Assembly: GCF_900323885.1 (NCBI RefSeq)
Contig: NZ_OOHJ01000005.1
Span: 62,001-126,000, forward strand
Length of the DNA stretch: 64,000 bases
From: [Actinomadura] parvosata subsp. kistnae
GTDB taxonomy: Bacteria > Actinomycetota > Actinomycetes > Streptosporangiales > Streptosporangiaceae
Direction: 5' to 3'
Made by a program: the position numbers and the translations under genes. Below, piece after piece: positions 1-8,293 of this stretch. Under the pieces are notes generated by a model, which had not been told where the DNA came from, made no database searches, and saw only the letters and a list, made by a program, of their open reading frames with translations. Within the stretch, counting starts at the first letter, position 1; the number at the start of each line of letters is the position of its first letter.

Positions 1-941
1 TTGCCGTACAAGGTGACGTGCGGCATCGTCTCCAGCCCCTCGACCAGCGCCGCGAACAGCCCCAGCTCGTGCTCCTCGGCGGCGGCCATCGAGGCCAGCA
101 GGCGCTCGCGGCGGCTGCCCTGGCCCGGCACCATCGCGGCGAGATGGTCCACGGCGGCGGTCACCCCGTCGAGGTCGGCGAACGGCAGCGTGCCCGTCTC
201 GAACCGCTCCGGCACCGTGTCGGGCGAGGAGGCCAGCTTGTCCGGCCTGATCGTCTCCAGCAGCGCCGGGTCCGCGACGACCGCGCCGACGTGCGGGCCC
301 GACCACTTGTACGCGCTCGTGGCGTAGAAGTCGGCGCCCAGCGCGCGCATGTCCACGGGGCCGTGCGGGGTGGCGTGCACGCCGTCCACGTACACCAGCG
401 CGCCGGCCCGGTGCGCCAGCTCCGCGATCGCGGCCACGTCGGGGCGGGTGCCGAGGATGTTGCTGGCCGCCGTGACCGCCACGACCCTCGTCCGCTCGTT
501 GATCAGGCCGGCGTACTGCTCGACCGGCAGCTCGCCGGTGACCGGGTCCACCTCGGCCCAGCGCACGGTGGCGCCGGTCTGCGTCCACGGGCGCACGTTG
601 GCGTCGTGGTCGAGCCGCGAGAGCACCACCTCGTCGCCCGGCCCGGCCAGCGCCCTGGACAGGCGGTAGGTGAGCGTCGTCATGTTCGGGCCGAGGATCA
701 CCCCGCCGGGCTGGCCGCCGACCAGGTCGGCCACGGCGGCGCGGCAGGCGGCCACGATGGCGTCGGAGCGGTGGCTGGCCGGGAAGGCGCCGCCGGCGTT
801 GCCGATCCCCGTCCTATAGGCGGTGGCGATGGCGTCGATCACGGGGCGGGGGGTCTGCGTGCCGGCGGCGCCGTCGAGATAGGCGTAGCCGTCGGCGAGG
901 GCAGGGTACGTGGCGCGTACCTCTTTGATGGGGAAGGGCAT
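1..941 (-). CDS. Class V aminotransferase / cysteine desulfurase-like protein (partial)
   Basis: PLP-dependent fold-type I enzyme of the NifS/SufS-like superfamily, closest in style to the VC1184-type cysteine desulfurase-like proteins. The 313 visible codons hold the N-terminal YLDGAAGTQTP segment, the cofactor aspartate region DGVHATPHG and the PLP-lysine motif TSAYKWSGPH. The C-terminal part lies beyond the window edge. The start is ATG at 941. It faces the divergent gene starting at 951, leaving only 9 bp between the two start codons, so any promoters must lie inside the neighbouring coding sequences or the messages are leaderless. Substrate unknown: family membership alone does not prove desulfurase activity. 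Confidence 0.85.
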   Translation of the reverse strand, partial: MPFPIKEVRATYPALADGYAYLDGAAGTQTPRPVIDAIATAYRTGIGNAGGAFPASHRSDAIVAACRAAVADLVGGQPGGVILGPNMTTLTYRLSRALAGPGDEVVLSRLDHDANVRPWTQTGATVRWAEVDPVTGELPVEQYAGLINERTRVVAVTAASNILGTRPDVAAIAELAHRAGALVYVDGVHATPHGPVDMRALGADFYATSAYKWSGPHVGAVVADPALLETIRPDKLASSPDTVPERFETGTLPFADLDGVTAAVDHLAAMVPGQGSRRERLLASMAAAEEHELGLFAALVEGLETMPHVTLYG

Positions 942-950
942 GATATGTAG

Positions 951-2033
951 ATGCTCAGCCTGCGCGACCTCAACCGTGCCACCCTGGCCCGCCAGCACCT
1001 GCTCTCCCGCCACGACGGGGACGCGGCCGACGTGGTGCACCGGCTCGTCGGGCTCCAGGCACAGGAGCCGCGGCCGCCGTACCTCGGGGTGTGGACGCGG
1101 CTGGAGGGGTTCCGGCGTGCGGACCTGCACGCGGCGCTGCACGCGCGCACGCTGGTCCGGGCCACCATGTGGCGGGCCACCCTTCACCTGATGACGGCCG
1201 CCGACTTCGCCGCGTTCCGGCCGGTGGTGGCGCCGGTGCTGGCCGCCGCCGCCCGCCGCTTCCCCGAGGTCGACTTCGACGCGGTCGCGGCCGCCGCCCA
1301 CCGGCTGCTCGCGGCGGGGCCTCTGACGTTCAACGAGCTGCGGCCGAAGCTGCTGGAGGAGTTTCCCGGAGCTTACGACCGGGCCCTCGGGTACGCCGTG
1401 CGCATGCTCACCCCGCTCGTCGTCGAGCCGACACAGGACCGGTGGAGCTACCCCCGCGAGCCCGCCTTCGGCCTGCCCGGCCTCCCCATGGAGGCGGCGC
1501 CCGCCTCCCCTGACGCGTCCGCCCCCGCCTCTGGAGGCGTGCCCGCGCTGGTCGAGCGCTACCTGGCCGCGTTCGGCCCCGCCACCCCCGCCGACGTGCA
1601 GACCTGGTCGGGGCTGCGCGGGCTACGCAAGATCATGACCGGCATGGACCTGGAGCGGGTGACCGACTTCGCCGGGCGCGAGCTCTTCGACCTGCCCGGC
1701 GCGCCCCGGCCGGGCGGTGACGTGCCCGCCCCCGTCCGGTTCCTGCCCGACTTCGACACGCTGATCCTCGGCCACGACGACCGCACCCGCGTCCTGGCCG
1801 ACGAGCACAAGAGCCTCGTCGCCACCAAGAACCTGCGCGTCAGGGCCGTCTACCTGGTCGACGGCTTCGCGGCCGGCACCTGGCAGATCAAGCGATCGGG
1901 CAAGAAGGCCACGCTGCTCGTCACCCCGTTCGGCAAGACCGACCTGGACGATCTGGAGGAGGAGGGCCTGCGCCTGCTCGCCTTCGCCGAGCCGGACGCC
2001 ACCTCCTCGGCTCTCGAGCTCGTGGACCCATGA
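951..2033 (+). CDS. AlkZ-like winged-helix (HTH_42) protein, possible DNA glycosylase
   Basis: A 360-residue protein of the winged-helix HTH_42 (AlkZ/YcaQ) family. Characterised members are DNA glycosylases that excise bulky alkyl adducts or unhook interstrand crosslinks, using a Q-x-Q or related motif. Here Gln36 and Gln38 (LQAQEPRPPY) match the Q-x-Q pattern. The C-terminal half carries the usual VPAPVRFLPDFDTLILGHDDRTR and KxTLLVTPF segments. A purine-rich stretch (GGGGAAGGG at 931-939) sits upstream of the ATG. A paralogue with the same motif at the same residue numbers lies at 3796-4883, with a WS/DGAT gene between them. The last codons are partly repeated after the stop (2003-2066). The repair role is inferred from the family. 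Confidence 0.8.
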   Translation: MLSLRDLNRATLARQHLLSRHDGDAADVVHRLVGLQAQEPRPPYLGVWTRLEGFRRADLHAALHARTLVRATMWRATLHLMTAADFAAFRPVVAPVLAAAARRFPEVDFDAVAAAAHRLLAAGPLTFNELRPKLLEEFPGAYDRALGYAVRMLTPLVVEPTQDRWSYPREPAFGLPGLPMEAAPASPDASAPASGGVPALVERYLAAFGPATPADVQTWSGLRGLRKIMTGMDLERVTDFAGRELFDLPGAPRPGGDVPAPVRFLPDFDTLILGHDDRTRVLADEHKSLVATKNLRVRAVYLVDGFAAGTWQIKRSGKKATLLVTPFGKTDLDDLEEEGLRLLAFAEPDATSSALELVDP

Positions 2034-2066
2034 ACTCCTTGGCTCTTGAGCTTCCTGGCTCTTGAT
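2003..2066 (+). repeat. Degenerate tandem copy of the 3' end of the first AlkZ-like gene
   Basis: Positions 2003-2021 (the end of the coding sequence) reappear at 2035-2053 with three C-to-T changes, and part of the unit appears again at 2054-2066. Period about 32 bp. The copies lie after the stop codon at 2031-2033. Confidence 0.6.
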
Positions 2067-2108
2067 GCGGCGGGCCGAGTCTGATTGGTTCGGGGCGGAG
2101 GTGTGACG

Positions 2109-3539
2109 ATGCCACAGCTTTCCGCCCTGGACGCGCAGTTCCTCCACTTCGAGACCGCCACGAACATCGCCAACATCGCCGGCCTGGCCGTGCTCGAAGG
2201 CGACCTGAACCGGGCCGACCTGCAAGAACTGCTCGAACGCAAGCTCCCGTACGTGCCCGCGCTGCGGCGCCGGCTGGCCCCCGTGCCGCTGGGGCTGGAC
2301 CACCCGTACTGGCAGCAGGAGGACGATCTCGACCTCGACTACCACGTACGCGAGATCGGCCTGCCGCCGCCCGGCGACGACCGGCAGCTCGCCGACCAGA
2401 TCTCCCGCCTGCACGCGCGGCGGCTCGACCGGGGCCGGCCGCTGTGGGAGATCTACCTGATCCACGGCCTGTCCGGCGGGCGCATGGGCCTCTACACGAA
2501 GATCCATCACGCGGCCGTGGACGGCATCGGCGGCGCCGACGTCCTGGCCGCGCTGCTCGACCTCACGCCCGAGCCCGCACCGCCGCCCGCCGGCCCGCCC
2601 GACCGGGACGAACCGCCGCCCGGCCCCCTGACCATGGTGGCGCGCGGGCTGGCCAGGCTCGCGGGCAACCCCGCCGCCGCCGTACGCTTCGCCGCCCGCG
2701 CCGTCCCGCACCTCGACGAGATCCCCGTCGTGTCCTGGCTGCCCGGCACCGCACTCGTGTCCGACCTGGCCCGCCGCCTGGGCGGCACCGGCCGCGTACC
2801 CGACCTGCCCGCACTGCCCGCCCCCAGGACGCCGTTCAGCGGCCCCCTGTCCGGGCACCGGCGCTTCGCGTTCGTCTCGCTGCCGCTGGAGGAGATCAAG
2901 CAGGTCCGCAAGGCGTTCGGGGTCACCGTCAACGACGTGGTCATGGCCGTGTGCGCGGGCGGGCTGCGCGCCTGGCTCGCCGCGCACGGCGGCGTGCCAC
3001 GCCAGCCGCTCGTGGCGGGCGTGCCGTTCTCGCTGCGCGCGGCCGGCGACGAGGGGCCGGGCAACCAGGTGGCGCTCATGACCGCGCCGCTGGCCGTCCA
3101 CGTCCCCGACCCCGTCGCCCGGCTGCACCACGTACGGCACGCCATGCACCGCATCAAGGACCGGTTCTCGCTCGCGCCCGCGCGGTGGCTGCGCGAGTTC
3201 AGCGAGTCCATGCCGGCCGCCCTCATGGGGCTGGCCTCCCGCTCCGCGTTCGCCCTGGTCGGCCAGGCCGCCCCGCCGATCAACGTGATCATCTCGAACG
3301 TGCCAGGGCCGCAGTTCCCCCTGTACGTGTGCGGCGCCCGGCTGCTCAGCCACTACCCCGTCTCCGTCATCACCGAGGTCAGCGGCGGCGTCAACATCAC
3401 GGCCTTCTCCTATGACGGCTCGCTCGACATCGGCATCGTCACCGATCGCGGGATGGTGCCGGACGCGTGGGAACTGGCTGACCACCTGCGCGCCGCCCTC
3501 GAAGAGCTCCGCAACGCGGAAGGAACCTTGCCGCAATAG
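2109..3539 (+). CDS. Wax ester synthase / diacylglycerol O-acyltransferase (WS/DGAT)
   Basis: Membrane-associated acyl-CoA-dependent acyltransferase that makes triacylglycerol or wax esters. The 476-residue length is normal for the family. The catalytic HHxxxDG motif is present as HHAAVDG at residues 133-139. The PLW element (RPLWEIYLI) precedes it and the conserved ND motif (VNDVVMAV) follows near residue 280. The chosen ATG follows a GGAGG at 2096-2100 and yields the typical N-terminus MPQLSALDAQFL. It lies between two AlkZ-like genes on the same strand, with no obvious functional link. Actinomycetes usually carry several paralogues, so the substrate cannot be assigned. Confidence 0.92.
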   Translation: MPQLSALDAQFLHFETATNIANIAGLAVLEGDLNRADLQELLERKLPYVPALRRRLAPVPLGLDHPYWQQEDDLDLDYHVREIGLPPPGDDRQLADQISRLHARRLDRGRPLWEIYLIHGLSGGRMGLYTKIHHAAVDGIGGADVLAALLDLTPEPAPPPAGPPDRDEPPPGPLTMVARGLARLAGNPAAAVRFAARAVPHLDEIPVVSWLPGTALVSDLARRLGGTGRVPDLPALPAPRTPFSGPLSGHRRFAFVSLPLEEIKQVRKAFGVTVNDVVMAVCAGGLRAWLAAHGGVPRQPLVAGVPFSLRAAGDEGPGNQVALMTAPLAVHVPDPVARLHHVRHAMHRIKDRFSLAPARWLREFSESMPAALMGLASRSAFALVGQAAPPINVIISNVPGPQFPLYVCGARLLSHYPVSVITEVSGGVNITAFSYDGSLDIGIVTDRGMVPDAWELADHLRAALEELRNAEGTLPQ

Positions 3540-3555
3540 TTTCTACGCTGCCTTC

Positions 3556-3795
3556 ATGACGCTGAACCGCGAGCCCGCCACCCGGGAGCCCTTGAGTCGC
3601 CAGCCCTTGAGTCGCGAGCTTGCCACTCGCGAGCCCTTGAGCCGCGAGCCTTTGGGCCGCGCGCCTGCCGCCCGGGAGCCGTTGAACCGCGAGCCCTTGA
3701 GCCGCGAGCCCGCCACTCCCGAGACTGCGACCCGCGAGACTGGGACCCGCAGGCTCTCACCTCGGGGGCTCTCATCTCGCGTGCTTCCGCCACGT
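3556..3795 (+). repeat. 15-bp-type tandem repeat fused in frame to the second AlkZ-like gene
   Basis: About 80 codons of imperfect repeats built on pentapeptides such as REPLS, REPLN and REPAT. The unit resembles the first codons of the downstream gene (ARELNR). The frame is open from an ATG at 3556 into the gene, but the family start aligns with GTG 3796. The tract is either a translated low-complexity extension or a non-coding expansion of the translation start region. Confidence 0.7.
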
Positions 3796-4883
3796 GTGCT
3801 TTCGGCCCGGGAGCTGAACCGTACAACCCTGCAGCGGCAAATGTTGCTCAACCGGGCCGAGCTGTCCGCCGCCGAGGCCGTGGAACGCCTGGTGGCCGTG
3901 CAGGGGCAGGAGATCGACGCGCCGTACATCGGCCTGTGGACCCGCCTGGCCTCCTTCACCCAGGACGACCTCGCCTCCCTCCTGTACGACCGGCGCGTGG
4001 TGCGCGGCTCCCTCCTGCGCGGCACCCAGCACCTGACGCTCGCCGACGACTACGTCTGGATCCGGCCGTTGATGCAGGTGATCCTGTCCCGCACCCGGCA
4101 GGCGGCGTTCGGGCGGCTGATGCGCGAGGTGGACCTCGACGAGCTGGCGACGCTGGCGCGCGGCCACCTGGCCGGACGCACGCTCACCCGCCCGCAACTC
4201 CGCGACCTGCTCCTGGAGCGCTGGCCGGAGGTCGACCCGACGGCGCTGGGCTTCTCCGCGCAGGCGCTGGTGCCGATCGTGCACACGCCCCCGAACGGCA
4301 TCTGGGGCAAGGGCGGGCCGACACCGTTCACGCTCGCGGAGGAGTGGCTCGGCCGCCCGCTGGACCCGGCGCCGCCGGTGGAGCGGCTGGTGGCGCGCTA
4401 CCTGGCCGCGTTCGGGCCGGCGAGCGTGATGGACGTACAGATGTGGTCGGGGCTGACGCGACTGCGCGAGGTGATGGAAGCGATGCCCGGCCTCCGCCGC
4501 TACCACGACATTTCCGGACGCCTCCTCTTCGACCTCGCGGACGCCCCCTCGCCCCCGAGGACGTCCCGGCCCCCGTCCGCTTCCTGCCGTGGTTCGACAA
4601 CCTCATCGTCGCCTTCGCCGACCGCACCCGCATGATGACCGCCGACCAGCGCAAAGCCGTGTGCGTCGGCGCCGTCATCTACCCCACCTTCCTCGTCGAC
4701 GGAACTGTCGGTGGCATGTGGGACCTTAAGAACGGCGTCCTGACGGTCGAGCCCTTCCATCCGCTGCCCGACGAGGTGATGGGAGAGCTGGCCGCCGAGG
4801 GGGCACGCTTGATGGCGTTCGCCGGGGTGGAGGAAGGGGAGATCGCATGGTCACCACCCAGGAGCCCCACAACGGCCTCGTAA
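3796..4883 (+). pseudogene. Frameshifted AlkZ-like winged-helix protein (second copy)
   Basis: Paralogue of the gene at 951. Starting at GTG 3796 the N-terminus (LSARELNRTTLQRQMLL) aligns with the first copy, and the Q-x-Q motif falls on Gln36 and Gln38 again (VQGQEIDAPY), which supports this start over the open frame reaching back to 3556. The frame breaks in the C-run at 4544-4548. One extra C there would join LFDLADAP to LAPEDVPAPVRFLPWFDN in the other frame, restoring a full-length protein to the stop at 4881-4883. Because the rest is well conserved, a sequencing error is as likely as inactivation. Role by family: alkyl-adduct or crosslink repair. Confidence 0.75.
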
Positions 4884-5163
4884 GGGGCCGCGGGGCCCTC
4901 ACCCTGTGCCTGGCCCGCTGGCGCGCCCTGCTCCGGCGGGCCCGCTTGCCCCGTCTGCCCGCTTTCCCCACCCGGTCCCAGCACACTGCCGCGCCTCCGC
5001 GCGCCTCGGGGCCTCCGCACCGCTGGGCTTCCTTGCGCGAGTGGACCTTGGCGCGCCCCTCGGCCTTCGCACCTCACTGGACCTTCGCACCTCACATTCC
5101 CGCGCGACCACGCCGGTTGGGCTCCTTCTGCTCGCCTGCGGTGGGCACGGCCTGGTCGCGCGG
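4884..5163. other. Gene-free stretch with weak direct repeats
   Basis: GC-rich spacer between converging genes. It holds short direct repeats, for example CCTTCGCACCTCA twice near 5064-5094, and no convincing reading frame. No clear terminator was seen. Confidence 0.4.
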
Positions 5164-5925
5164 TCAACGGACGGCGAATCCGCCGATGGCCGGCTCCAGC
5201 AGGTCGAAGACCCGGCGGGCGATTTCGCCGAGCGCGGCGGCGATACCGTCCTCGTCCAGCCCGGCACTCCCGCCCGCCTTGTGCGCTTCCGCGTCTGCCC
5301 TGTCCGGCACCCCTCCCGCGCCCGCTTTGTCCGTCCCGGCTCCCGCACCCGCGTCGTCCGCCCTGGATCCCTCGCCGGCCTTGTCCGGCACGGACCCCAG
5401 CATGCGGGCCTGCAGTTCGCGGAAGAGCAGCCGATCGGCGGCCGCGATCTGCGCCGCCACGGCCCGCGCCGTCACCGGATCCCCAGGCTGCTCCTGCACG
5501 AGCCGCCGGGCCAGCGTCTCCTCGCGCTGGTCGTGCAGGTCGCGCAGCCGGGCCACCAGGGTGGGGCTGTCGGCGATCATGCGGGCGAAGTCGCGCCCGG
5601 TGAAGCCGATGACCGGGTCGCGTCGTTCCAGCGCCGCCAGGTACGCCCGCCGCACCGCCCCGAGCGCCGACTCCCCGGCAGGGCGATGCGCGACGATCTC
5701 GGCCAGGCCCGCCGCGAACTCCTCGTGGTGGTCGAGTGCCAGGTCCTCTTTACGCGGGAAGTAGTTGGTCACGGTCATCTTGGCGACGCGGGCGGCGGCG
5801 GCGATGTCGGCGATCGTCGTCCCGTCGAAGCCACGTTCCAGGAACAGTTGGGTAGCGTGGTCAGAGATGGCCTGCCGGGTCTCTCGCTTCTTCTGTTCCC
5901 TCAACCCCAAGGTGTCGGTGCTCAT
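5164..5925 (-). CDS. TetR family transcriptional regulator
   Basis: One-component repressor of 253 residues. The N-terminal TetR helix-turn-helix is clear (ATQLFLERGFDGTTIADIAAAARVAK, then MTVTNYFPRKEDL). The ligand-binding part is divergent. Between roughly residues 178 and 225 there is an Ala/Gly/Asp-rich insertion with repeated DKAG-type units, probably a local repeat expansion, before the C-terminal helix IAAALGEIARRVFDLL. It is transcribed divergently from the sigma factor at 6057. The 131-bp gap holds two TTAGGTnnnACCTAA-type palindromes that are good candidates for its own operators, implying control of both itself and the sigma gene. Confidence 0.9.
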   Translation of the reverse strand: MSTDTLGLREQKKRETRQAISDHATQLFLERGFDGTTIADIAAAARVAKMTVTNYFPRKEDLALDHHEEFAAGLAEIVAHRPAGESALGAVRRAYLAALERRDPVIGFTGRDFARMIADSPTLVARLRDLHDQREETLARRLVQEQPGDPVTARAVAAQIAAADRLLFRELQARMLGSVPDKAGEGSRADDAGAGAGTDKAGAGGVPDRADAEAHKAGGSAGLDEDGIAAALGEIARRVFDLLEPAIGGFAVR

Positions 5926-5947
5926 GGCCGTAGTCTTCCATAAATTC

Positions 5948-6012
5948 TTAGGTTCGACCTTATTTTAGGTTGACCCTTCCTTGAAGGGGACCTAAAGTTA
6001 GGTGCGACCTAA
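5948..6012. promoter_or_regulatory. Pair of TTAGGTnnnACCTAA palindromes in the TetR/sigma intergenic region
   Basis: A perfect palindrome TTAGGTGCGACCTAA lies at 5998-6012, and a one-mismatch copy TTAGGTTCGACCTTA at 5948-5962. Further half-sites lie between them (TTAGGTTGACC near 5965, ACCTAAA near 5990). The spacing is 50 bp centre to centre. Their position between a TetR gene and its divergent neighbour is typical of a TetR operator. Confidence 0.65.
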
Positions 6013-6056
6013 GTTTAGGCCGCCGTCCATCATCCAACGCGAGCGAGGAGAGAGTT

Positions 6057-7037
6057 TTGACCCAAGCAGCAGAGGTTCTCGAGCTGGACGACACCACCGC
6101 CGACGCCGGGGCCGACGGCGGCACCGTCGTCGGCGCCGACTCGGTCAAGGCCTACCTGAAGGAGATCGGCCGCGTCCCCCTGCTCACCGCCGAGCAGGAG
6201 ATCGACCTGGCCAAGCGCATCGAGGCGGGGCTGTTCGCCAGGGAGCGGCTCGACACCGAACACAACCTGCCCGACGACCTGCGCGCCGACCTGGAATGGA
6301 TCGCCGACGACGGCACCCGCGCCAAGCGACGCATGCTGGAGGCCAACCTGCGCCTGGTGGTCTCCATCGCCAAGCGCTACACCGGCCGCGGCATGCTCTT
6401 CCTGGACCTCATCCAGGAAGGCAACCTGGGTCTCATCAGGACGATCGAGAAGTTCGACTACCAGCTCGGCTACAAGTTCTCCACGTACGCCACCTGGTGG
6501 ATCAAGCAGGCCATCACCCGCGCCATGGCCGACCAGGCCCGCACGATCCGCATCCCCGTCCACATGGTGGAGCTGATCAACAAGGTCGCACGCGTCCAGC
6601 GGCGGCTCCAGAGCGACCTCGGTCGCGAGCCCACCCCCGAAGAGATCGCCAAGGAGAGCGAGCTCGAGGTCGACCGTGTCATCGAGGTCCAGGGCTACGG
6701 CCGCGAGCCGATCTCCCTGCACACACCGCTGGGGGAGGAGGGCGACAGCGAGTTCGGCGACCTCATCGAGGACACCGAAGCGGTCTCCCCGGCCGACGCC
6801 GTCTCCTTCACGCTGCTCCAGCAGCAGCTCCGCTCCCTGCTCGACCAGCTCTCGGAGCGCGAGGCGGGCGTGATCAGCATGCGGTACGGCCTCACGGACG
6901 GCAAGCCGATGACCCTCGACGAGATCGGCCGGGTGTACGGGGTGACACGCGAACGCATCCGCCAGATCGAGGCCAAGACCATGTCCAAACTCCGCCACCC
7001 GTCCCGCTCCCTGGCCCTGCGTGACTACCTGAGCTAG
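6057..7037 (+). CDS. RNA polymerase sigma-70 factor, group 2 (HrdB/SigA-like)
   Basis: Primary-like sigma factor of 326 residues without a long N-terminal region 1.1, as in Hrd-type group 2 factors. Region 1.2 is [21 protein letters not shown]. Regions 2.1-2.4 include [37 protein letters not shown] and [17 protein letters not shown]. Region 4.2 is [19 protein letters not shown]. Start chosen is TTG 6057, preceded by GAGGAGAG. It is divergent from the TetR gene at 5164 and probably controlled by it through the palindromes at 5948-6012, which would make a primary-type sigma factor inducible. Confidence 0.93.
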   Translation: MTQAAEVLELDDTTADAGADGGTVVGADSVKAYLKEIGRVPLLTAEQEIDLAKRIEAGLFARERLDTEHNLPDDLRADLEWIADDGTRAKRRMLEANLRLVVSIAKRYTGRGMLFLDLIQEGNLGLIRTIEKFDYQLGYKFSTYATWWIKQAITRAMADQARTIRIPVHMVELINKVARVQRRLQSDLGREPTPEEIAKESELEVDRVIEVQGYGREPISLHTPLGEEGDSEFGDLIEDTEAVSPADAVSFTLLQQQLRSLLDQLSEREAGVISMRYGLTDGKPMTLDEIGRVYGVTRERIRQIEAKTMSKLRHPSRSLALRDYLS

Positions 7038-7396
7038 AACGCCCCCCGCCCGGAGGTTTTCGCTCAACGGCTCGAACGTTCCGCGCCCGACGGTCCCGCT
7101 CGAAATGCCCTGGTTGAGGGCACGTACGACGGTCGCGTCCGGAATGCCCGCGCCCGAACAGTCACGCACGATGCTCGCCTGCTCGCGTTCGGCGGGCCGC
7201 CCCTGCACGTCCCCGCTGCGCACCGTCCTCAGGACGGTCGTGCTGGACGCCTGACGAGGGCGGATGGCAGGGCGGATGGCCCTTCTCCTTACCCGGGGGA
7301 GAAGGGGCGGGGTGAGAGAAAGGCTGCGCAAACGGGAAATCAAGAGTGGCGTGACAGTCCTATGGCCGCCCGCCCACCTGACCTAGATTCCCAAAG
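7038..7396. other. Intergenic stretch with an unassigned minus-strand coding-like fragment
   Basis: No recognisable gene. On the minus strand about 60 codons between roughly 7250 and 7060 have high GC at third positions (SIVRDCSGAGIPDATVVRAL and following), but there is no convincing start and the frame runs antisense into the sigma gene. It could be a gene remnant. A strong hairpin lies at 7280-7306. Confidence 0.3.
7280..7306 (+). terminator. Hairpin between sigma factor and methyltransferase
   Basis: Perfect 9-bp stem CCCTTCTCC / GGAGAAGGG with a 9-nt loop and no T-tract, typical of high-GC terminators. It lies about 245 bp after the sigma stop. Confidence 0.45.
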
Positions 7397-8164
7397 GTGA
7401 AACGTTCCCGATCGAGCCTCGTCCACCAACTGACGTACGCCGTCAAGAACCCGCACAAGATCATCCCCCACCTGCGGCGGCTGGCCCGTGACACCTGGTT
7501 CAGGCTGCGCACCCGGGACCACATCGGCTACTACCGGGCCGTCATGAGGTCCGACACCGCCCGCGACCCCGAGGGCGCCGTCGGCTCGCACAACCATCGG
7601 CGGTGGCTCGCGGTGGGCCGCATGCAGTTCGACTACCTGGTCGAGCACGGCCTGAAGCCCGAGTGCCGGATGCTGGAGATCGGCTGCGGCAACCTGCGGG
7701 CCGGTCACCTGTTCATCGGCTACCTGCACACCGGCAACTACTACGGCATCGACATCTCGCCCGACATCCTCATGGCCGCCCAGGACACGATCGTCCGGCA
7801 CGGCCTGGCGGACAAGCTGCCGCACCTCACGCCCGTACGCGACCTGCGCCTCGCCTTCCTGCCCGACGACCACTTCGACGTCGTGCACGCGCACAGCGTC
7901 TTCTCGCACTCGCCGCTGGAGGTGATCGAGGAGTGCTTCGCCCACGTGGGCAGGGTGATGAGGCCCGGGGCGTGGTTCGACTTCACCTTCGACCGCACCG
8001 AGGGCCGCGAGCACCAGGTGCTGCGGGAGGACTTCTACTACCGCACCGAAACCCTCGTCGCGCTGGCCGGGAGGTACGGCTTCGACGCCACGTTCATGGA
8101 GGACTGGGAACGACTGCCGCACAAGCAGTCGAAGCTCCGCCTCACCAAGCGCCCGCCCGCATAG
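7397..8164 (+). CDS. Class I SAM-dependent methyltransferase
   Basis: A 255-residue soluble methyltransferase. The glycine-rich SAM-binding motif I is MLEIGCGNLRAG (about residue 92), followed by the acidic residue in YYGIDISPDIL and a motif-II-like FDVVHAHSVFSHSPLEVIEE. The N-terminal 60 residues are basic and helical. Start GTG 7397 has no clear ribosome site. Methyl acceptor unknown. It stands alone between the sigma gene and a convergent hydrolase, and the 3' flank holds 21-bp repeats. Confidence 0.85.
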   Translation: MKRSRSSLVHQLTYAVKNPHKIIPHLRRLARDTWFRLRTRDHIGYYRAVMRSDTARDPEGAVGSHNHRRWLAVGRMQFDYLVEHGLKPECRMLEIGCGNLRAGHLFIGYLHTGNYYGIDISPDILMAAQDTIVRHGLADKLPHLTPVRDLRLAFLPDDHFDVVHAHSVFSHSPLEVIEECFAHVGRVMRPGAWFDFTFDRTEGREHQVLREDFYYRTETLVALAGRYGFDATFMEDWERLPHKQSKLRLTKRPPA

Positions 8165-8189
8165 CCCGGCCCCGATATCGGGCGCCCAA

Positions 8190-8264
8190 CTGCCCCGCGC
8201 CCCAAGCGCACCTGCCCCGCGCCCAAGCGCACCTGCCCCGCGCCCAAGCGCACCCCAAGCGCTC
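8190..8264. repeat. 21-bp tandem repeat between convergent genes
   Basis: Three units of 21-22 bp (starts at 8190, 8212 and 8233) plus a partial fourth, each containing CCAAGCGCACCTG. The unit resembles the end of the methyltransferase gene (ACCAAGCGCCCGCCCGCA). Confidence 0.75.
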
Positions 8265-8293
8265 AGCCCGCCCCCGCGTCCCGAACGCTCGGG

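Noticed and set aside
1623..3536. 637-codon minus-strand frame
   Set aside because: Antisense to the WS/DGAT and AlkZ-like genes; no domain features.
6030..7343. Long minus-strand open frame over the sigma gene
   Set aside because: Typical antisense open frame of high-GC DNA; the sigma gene on the plus strand is unmistakable.
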